Origin: Planctomycetota bacterium
GTDB taxonomy: Bacteria > Planctomycetota > Planctomycetia > Pirellulales > Pirellulaceae
Direction of reading: 5' to 3'
Length of the DNA: 64,000 nucleotides
Assembly: GCA_963204915.1 (NCBI GenBank)
Contig: CAUJHS010000049.1
Span: forward strand, 1-64,000
The translations under genes and the position numbers were made by a program. How positions within the stretch are numbered: position 1 is the first letter of the stretch; the number at the start of each line of letters is the position of its first letter. Shown one piece after another: positions 37,101-46,100 of the stretch. The notes under the pieces were generated by a model. The model searched no databases, was not told the DNA's origin, and worked only from the letters and a program-made list of their open reading frames with translations.

Positions 37101-40100
37101 CGCCGGGTTCTTGTCCAAGGCTTTGGATCGTGCGACCTTCGCGAGTCAACGTTTGCAGCGCCCGGGTGAAACGCGGGTCGGCCGGGTTCATATCCACCAG
37201 GGCGTTGCCAAAGTACAGGCTGGAGTTGCCTGCTTCGATGCTGCCTTCGCGCGGTTGCGGTTCGTCGCGCTGAATGATCGCACCACTTTCTGTGAAGATC
37301 AAGCTGCGTGAGGCGACCGGTTCGATGCCGTGTCCTGGGTCTTCCCAACGGAACGGATCGGTCGTCGCGTCAAACCGAACGGTGGCGTGCCAGGGGTTGT
37401 AATCTAGTGTCGAGAACGCCAGGCCCACAGCGCCGCCGAGGTTCGTGTCGACAAAGGTGCTTCCGTTCTGGAACACCGGTTGGAGCGTGCCGTTCGTGTC
37501 AAAGGCGTGAATGCGTCCGAAATTATCGATGCCGAACAGAATGCCGGAGTACGCACCGCCCTGCAAGTTGGGCGGTCCGGCCGTCAAACCCATCAGGCGC
37601 CGGCCTGTGGTCGTGGGATCGAATAACTGCGCCAAGTCGACCGAGCTTTCGATGTAGTCGGTCACGACCGTCTTCACGCCCAACTGCGGGAAAATGGGAG
37701 GCAGCTCGGGATGGACGTTATACAAACCGCCGTTTTCGCTCACGGCGTACAGTTCTTCAAATACAAAGTCGCCGTCTAAGTCATTTGGATCCGGAATATA
37801 GGCCATGCCGGTGATATGCCCGCCGGGCGCCGCTCCGCCTTGATCAAAGGGACTATTGGGCGGCGGGGTCACAATCACCGTGGCGCTGGGGTTCATGTGA
37901 ACCGCAGGGTCTACGTTGAATCGCACCGTCCGGCTGGGCGGAACCGTGGTCGTGGCGATTACGCCAAAGGTTGGATCAAACGGATCGTTCGGGTCGTTCG
38001 GATCATCCGTTCGCAGGTCTTCCACCGCGGCGATCACCCGTTGGGCGATGTCTTCACCACTGTCGCCGGCAAAGAACGGAACTTCGATGTTGCCTTGAGT
38101 CACGTTTCCGTCGCTGCCGGGAACGCCGGTCATAAAGCGCGGCGTGCCTGGAGCGCTCGGAATGCCCGTGTCCATGCTGTCGAAGTCGCCGTTCGTCGCT
38201 CCATAGAAGTTGATGCGCGACCCGGCAGCACTCGCTTCAATGCCTGGAACCCCTGGCGGAGGTTCAGGGAACACGTTGTCTTGCGGCGCTCCTGGCACGC
38301 CGTTCATCACGTTCAGGATTTGCTGAATGACTTCGCCAGGTGTGAAGTTTTCCTCAATCGGAATAGCGATCGCACCGGCAATGCCTGGGCCGGTATTTCC
38401 ATTCTCGTCGAAGCCCGTTTCACCCCCCTGCAACGTCACGCCACGATCGCCGGTGAGCGTCACACGGCCGTTGGACAAGGTCGCGCGGGCGTTGAACGTG
38501 GGTTGACTATTGAGCGCCGCGATGAACGTATTCGTCAATTGAATGATCGTGGTCGTGTCGGTCACCGGCAGAGGAATGTTCGTACCGTTGACCAGACCAT
38601 TCCGGTCGATCTCGAACGTGCGCATAGCGCCCGTGTTGTCCGTAACCGTAATGGTGGCGCCGTCGTTAAGGCGTCCAGGTTGACCTTCGGCGCCCGGTTG
38701 AACTGAGGTATCGGGCACCAGCACTTCGCCGGTATCGAACTCGAACGTCAAATTGTCGAGTGTGAAAAACTCGCCGTCGACGAAGAATTCATTGTTCGCC
38801 AAGTTGAAGTTGATGTTGGCTTCTGGCCCCGAGTTTAACTCAAACGTCACCGGGCCGACGTCGGGAGTTCCATTGCCATCGGTGTCGACTTCGACGTCAA
38901 ACGTGTCGCCGTCTTGAATGATGAACGTGGTCGTCGTCGTGCCGCCGGGGTTCTGCGCCACGAGCGTCGCCGCTGGCGAGATGAGCACCGACATACTATT
39001 GCCGAAAAGATCGAAGGCTGTGGGAATGGTGCCTTCATCGACGAAATTCGTACCACCGTCGCCCAACGGGAATTGACGGGCCTGCAGCGGAAGACCCGCG
39101 GCAATGTTGTCCGTATCAAAATCGCTGGGACTCATGCGGAACATGATGTTTTCCGCATAGGCGGCGCCGGGTTCGTATGGCGCGAAGTTCGAACCACGCG
39201 TTCCCACCGCATAGAGCAAACTGGCGTTGCGATTGAACGTGGTGGCGTTGAACGTAATGCCGTGCCCGATGCGTCCGCCGTTGGGCGGCGGGAACGGATG
39301 GGTTCGAGTCGGATTGCCGTTGTTGTCAGGCTCGTAGGTCTCGATGCCGTCGTCACGCAGCAGTGTGGCCTGGCCCGTGCCTGGGTCAAATTGCAGGAAC
39401 CGGCCTTGTTGCGCATCGTTAGGAGCATCCTGGCCCACGCGGTCAACGCTGTAAGCGAAGAGCGTGCCATCGCCGCGCATGGCGATGTCGGCAATGCCGA
39501 ACTGATCTTCGTTGCTCAGGAATGTCTCGCGTTGTCCGCTGAACGGATCAACGGTGAATAACTGCGTTTGTTCGCCGCCCGAGGTTGCGACGAACAGCGT
39601 GACGTCGCTCAAATCGTACGGAACCAATGTACCTGCGCCGGTAAAGAGCGGCGTGAGCGGGCGCTGCGGTTGAACCGTGCCGCCGCCGATGAGACCGATG
39701 TGGTCTTCGGCGATGCGAACGACCGACTCCATCGGTTCAAGACGGATTTCCGGATTGGCCGGATCAAACCTGATGACGTCGCTCAGTTCGCGCGGTATAT
39801 CGAATGCATGCGATACGGCGACGAAATAGGTGCCCACGGGCAATTGGATTGGACCCAGGAAGGCGTCGCCTGTGCCGGCTGAACCACGCTTCACGTCGTT
39901 GGCCGCGGTTCCGCCAAGCGGCGCTGAAACGTCTTCGCTAATGTTCGAATCGTCGCTCGACAGAATCAGACGACCTTGCGAGTCGAAGATCGACAACCGA
40001 ATATCCGGCCGCCCAAGATTATCGGCGAAATCTAGATCGAACACTACGCCGGCTCCGCGTTCCTCCAGGAACTGGACCGATTCGTAATCAATTTCAAACG

Positions 40101-43100
40101 AGTACCAATCCACGTCGTCGGGATCGAGCGAGTTGACGCCGGGCGGAACCGGATTGGGATTGGAAGGATCCTGCGGGTTGATTTGGTCCAGGAATCCGGC
40201 GACCGAAATGGCGCCGCGATCGGTCCGGAGTAAATTGCCCAAGTCTTGAGCGTCGGCGCGCACCTGGTTCGGAGTGCCGTCTTCGGCCAACTCGCCGGCC
40301 AGTTGCGAATGTTTGGGCAAACCTTGAATGTCAACGCCGATTGTCGCCCAGCGAATCTCGGAGTTTGTGATTGTCGTGCCGGGAACCTCATCCATTTCAC
40401 GCAAGCGAACCTGCAACTCGTAGCGGCCTTCGGATCGGCCCGCCAGAATCGGATCGTCCGGCGCGCTCATTCCCATACCAGCGCTACGAACTCGCACATG
40501 ATACGTGCCGATCGCATTTGTCGAACCGGGCAGGATGATGCGCATGCCTGCGTCGCGAGGATTCGTCGAGAAATGATCGTCGATTCCAAACGCAGATTTG
40601 CGAAGCGGCGACACATGCGACGAAACAATCCTCGTCGGATTGAAATAGAGCCGCGAGGGATCGGTGGCTTCATCGAGCGAATTGTCGCTGCGGGCGATCA
40701 CAACGCCGTTCGCATCGATCAATTCGATTACGGTGTCGAGCGAGTGCGTGGTGTTATCAATGTCAAACCAAACTTCCGTACCTGTGCGAGCGCGGAAGCT
40801 GTAAACGTCCACGTCGTTCCGAGCATTCAAGAAGCCATGCACTTCGAACCCAAGTCGGCGCACATCATCTCCGGCCAACTCGCCGAAACCAAGTTCGCCC
40901 AGCAATTGTGCGTTCTCGGGAACTGCGTTCAAACCCGGGGCGATTACGTCATGCGCCTCACGTTCGACGATCGTCGCCACGTTGCGGTCGTTCGCGTATT
41001 GAAGCAGTCGGACGCTTCGCCAATCGCCTGGCGCGGGGGCCGTAGCGCTGCCGTCATTGTTGGTGTCGAAGTTCGGACCGCCCGTTAGCGTACTTCCCGC
41101 GCCTTGCGTGTCGTCGCGCAGTGACGTCAACACCACGGGGTGCCCCGGTTGTCCCACGATATACAGCGAACCGCCGATGCGATCGTCGATATCCAGCGGC
41201 TGTCCGTTCGCGGCGAAACCAGCATCCGGGCCAAAGAGTTTGACCACCAGGCTTTCCGCAGCGCTGCTTTCTAGGCGCAAACCGCCCTTGGTGTGGAAAT
41301 CGGGAATCAGCACCTCATTAAGCAGCACGTGAACGATGTCGGTATCGTCCCACACGCCTTCTGTGGTTAAGGCGTTGCCGCGCACGACCATTCCATTGAT
41401 AGCGCCCGTAGAGGCGGGATTTGTCGGATCGCCAACCAGGATGTTGCCGCGAACCAGAGGTCCTTGGTTTTCGCGACTACCCGCGAAGACGTCGGCTCCC
41501 ACACTGTTGTTGGGACGCTGGGCGAATAAGCCGATTTCGCCGGTGGTGCGACCCCAGTCGGTTACCAGTTCGCTATTAAGAGCATTGACGTTGATCGTGA
41601 TGGCAGGAACGATTGTGTCCCCAATCGTCTCACTACCGCGAATGATATTGTTGACGATCACCGGTTGGGCGCCGCGAACAAAGATCACACCCGGAGCATT
41701 GCGGCCGCGACCTACACGATCCGGATCGTCAACGGGGTCAAACACGCGGCGGCCGTCGCCGTTGAACTCGAACAGGCTGTTTGCCACGCGCACGTCGGAT
41801 TGGTGAATTTCGAGCGCGTTGAAGTTTCCGAAGCCGCCTTCGATGCGCGTCGCACCGCCGCCGTAGGCGACAATTGCGTGATCGAGGCTGGCCGAACTGG
41901 TGTGTCCGATATAAAGCCCACCCCAGTTGCCGGCGTCCGCATCGCCGGTCCGGTGTGCGGTGTCGAAGGTTCCGCCGGCGCCATAGCGATCGTCGAGCAA
42001 CGAGGTAAATATCACCTCAGCTCCGTCGCGTCCTTCCGCGATGAGTTGGGCGCCCATGGTCACTTCGATGCGCGCCGCCTCGGCCTTGACAACAACGCTT
42101 GGATCGATCTTCAGTCGTGCGTCAAGCCGCCCTCGCTCCACCAATTGGAAGGAGCCCGAGTATTGCAAACCCGTGGTTGCGCCAAAGTCGTCGAAGATAT
42201 CGACACTCGCGTCTTGTTCCGCGACTAACGTATAAGGACCGCGACCGTTGGCCTGGCTGCGGTAAAGTTTCCAAGTCGCGAAATCCCCAAACGGAGGTTC
42301 TTCAATTTGCAGCCGAGCACGACGAATCGTCGTACCCGGGACAATCACCACATTGGCGCTTAGCGGCGAGGCGGGGCCTTCTATGCCGCGATCATCAACA
42401 AAGGTCACGAAGTAGTTAAACGTGCCGTCGCCGAGATTGCCGCCCAGATCGAGCGGATCAGTCGGGTCGAGCGGAAGAATGATCGGCTCCTGAGCGGCGC
42501 CATTGTACGAGCCGCCCACCGTGGCGCCATTGTCGTCGTACTGATTGACGCTAATGAGTTGCTGCGTCACCAAGGTGTAAGGACCGATACCCGTTGCAGC
42601 GCTGCGATAAAGTCGCCAACCGGTGAAATCGCCGATAGGCGGTTGGGAGATTCGCAAGCGAATCGTGCCCTGTGTCGGGCCGCCGCTCAGGATCGAGCTG
42701 TTGCTGATCTCCGACCGAGGGCCTTCCACGCCATCGGCGTCGATAAAGGTGACAAAATAGTTGTAACTACCCGCGGGCAGCGCGCCGCCAGCCAATCGCG
42801 CTAACGGCACGGGCGCCGGCGCCGGGGCATACCGCTCAGAGCCTAAACCGCCGGGAGTGCCCTCAATTTCCAAGTTTTCCTGGATAATATGGACAATGTC
42901 TTTATCGTCAAACCGACCCGAAACCGTCATCGTTTCGATCGGTTGCAACTCCGAGGTAGAGATTCGAACGAACAACCCGTTGAGCGAGTTGTCGTGGCGA
43001 AGCATTTGCGTGGGGTTTGCCGGGTCCTGTTCAAGCAACACCAAACGATTGCCGTGAATCTCAGGGCCAACGCGGCGGTAATCGACCGTAAAGGGGCGGT

Positions 43101-46100
43101 CGCCCGTCACGGCGTCGTAGGCTTGTCGCTGTGTTGCTGGATCGTGGAAGTTTGACTCTTCAAAACTGTCGGGGTTGGCCGACATGGCGGCGCCAGCGCT
43201 GCGCGTGATGACGTTATTCGTTACCGTTGGCCGCGCGTCGATCATGTGAACCGGCGTCACGACAATCTCATCGGAGCCGAGCGTGATCAGGCCGCCGCCG
43301 TAACGAATATCCGCTTGATTGATGTAATTGAGGAATATGCCTTGGCGTTCATAATCAAACCGGTTGCCGGCCTGACGATCGACATCGTTGCGAATGACGA
43401 TGCCGCCCCAGTCGCCTGCGCTGGGCAGGCGCGTATCAGCGACATTCGTGTCGGCGCCAATGCGATCATCGCTGTAGGACGTAAAGATGACATTGTTCGT
43501 CGGCGTACCGAGCACTTGAATAGCGCTGCGACTGCGATCGGCCGTGGGAAGCGTGCTACCTACGACAATGCTCGAGCGGCGCATCTTGAACACCGCGCCT
43601 TCGTCGATCATCAAAGTTACGCCCTGCGGAACTTCCAATTCCGAGCCGTCTCGCAAAGCTTGTCCTGTGGCGGGATCGCGGCCAATGATGTAGGGCGTGC
43701 GGCCAGTCAACGGTGCCAAAGGATTGTTCGTGGGGCCGTAATTCCCCAGCAAACGAATGACGCGAGTATTGGGAGTAACCGCCGAAACGGCTTGCGGAAT
43801 CGAGTCAAACGGATTGCCGAGCGTACCGTCGCCGCGGCGCACCACGCGAGCCCCGAGGGCGTGCGTGGCCGGAAGCGTTCCATTCACGCCGCGCGTCGCC
43901 GTCAGCCGATTGTTCGTCAGATCGACCGCCGTAACTCGCAGTTCTTCATTGTCGATGCGAATATCGAATGGAGCTGCCGGGAAAATGCGCGCGTCCGCCA
44001 CGCTGATGGTGACAGGGCCCGCCAGCGTCGAAATGGCCGCAGACAACGTGGTGGCTGGTTTCGCTTTGTCGACGAATAGCGTCTGGCCTGTTTGGAACCA
44101 GAAGTTGAACACGCCGCCAGGCACGCCGTCGCCGTCGCCATCCAGGGGTTGCGAATCGGGAAGTTGCAGGCTCGGTGAACTGGCCAGCGTGCGGTCAACG
44201 TCGATAATCGACGCTTCCGCTTGCGGACGGAAACTGAGGCGTAAGTCGTAATCTCCGTCGGTCTTACCTCCGATGCCCGTGTCGCCGTTTTCCGGGTCAA
44301 AATCAATATTGCCGCTGGCCGACACCGCAACGTAGTACACGCCGGGCGTCAAATCCATTTCAACGAACGAATCTTTGCTGTAGTAGTCGTCGTTGCGGGA
44401 GATCAGTGTCCGAGTGCCATCGCCATTTTCGCGATATAACGAGATGACCGTATCCAAGTGGCTGGCGACGATTTGCCGCTCGGCGAACGTTTCGGCCGTG
44501 AACCGTCCGATCTCGTTGACTTCAAATCGATACAGGTCGATGTCCTTCGAATCCGGGCGATGGACATGCTGACCGTGAACGATATCGTGATCGCCAGGAT
44601 AACTGTTGTCGTCACGGGCGAAGGGGACGCCGGTGCTGCTAACGCCAAGGCTGAACTCTTCGCCTTGCACCGTAAGCGGCGCCAGGTCCGAGGAAGCGCC
44701 AAGCCCTAGCACGACGCCGATCGCTTGCATCGCTTCTTCAAACCAAGACGCCTGCAGCGAAGTGCTAGGTCGCACGCCGAATTCGTCGTTCCAATCCTCA
44801 GCGTTGTCCAATACAACGGTGAGGCGGCCATCCAGAATATTCGGGCCAATAACGGAAGCTAAGCCATCGTTGGGATCTGACACGGCGCCGACGCCAGCAA
44901 GATCCCCCGTGGCGATGATAAAGCCTTGATCGGCCGTCTCGACAAATTGCACGCCGAGCAAATCGCTATAAATTTCCAAAATTTCGCGGGCTCGCTGCTT
45001 TTGCGTCTCGCTGATGACGTTTTCGCGGCCGTAGTTCACCCGGAAGTTATACGGAATGGTCGTGATTCCGTCATTGCGGTCGGCAACGTCGGTTCCCGCT
45101 TCCTCACTTGCCGTGCGCGACGGGCTGAAGTACCCCGGGTTGGCCAAGTGCGACTCGATTGGAATATCGCGGTGCCCTGGTTCATCTTGAGCACCAGGAA
45201 AATTGAGCGGGAAGAATTGCTTGTCGATCGCCGAAGATACGATGATACTCTTGGCGCGTTCATCGGCCCCCGGCGTAAATGAAAAGCCCATCTCCCCCAG
45301 ATCATTGGCGGTCGTGAAACGCGATCCTGGATCCACCAGCAGCAGTGGAGAGTAATCAATCGTTCGGTTAGCCAAATTGGTGGCCAAACCTCCGCTGGCA
45401 ATTGCCGCGGTCACCAAAGCGCCAGCTTGTGGATGGATATTGAGCGCGGTAACAAGTTGCGCCGCCGTCGTGCCACGCGCCGTTGGATCATCCAAGTCCG
45501 CCGTTTTCAGAACGACGTTAATGTTACGCCCGTTGACGGTGATGTCCGGAAGGTAAGATGCAGCGTCGTTGGGGTCAACGTTGGCGGCCAATTCAGCTTT
45601 CGACACATGGACTGCGATCTCGCTTCCCTCGGCGACGCTGAGATCCGGCGTCAGCAGGATTTCCACCTGGTGATTCGTGTTGAAATCAGAACGCACTTCC
45701 ACGGACGCGCTAACTTCCACCGGGATGGCAGGAAGCACTTCGTTGGTGCCAATGCGCAAACGATAAGTTCCCGCGCCCGTCGGCAACGCGTCCAAGTCGG
45801 TTGCAAACGTTAGCACCGCACGGTCGGTGACCGGATCGTAATCAATCTGGGTCGGACGGAACGTCGTTCCCGCCGACGTGCCATTGGCCCCGCCGTCTTC
45901 GTTCGTGACCGTATCGTTTGTGTAGATCAGTTGGTAGAACTGCGGGTCGACGACCGTTGGCTTAGCGCCCGGCGCCGTGCTCGAAATCGCCTGCGTGTGA
46001 AGATCGTCGTCATTAAAATACACGACGATTTGATTGCGGGCCTGCGAGAGTTGGCCGTTTGTTCCGCGCGTTACGGGTTGCGGCACCACCGCGGTGACCT

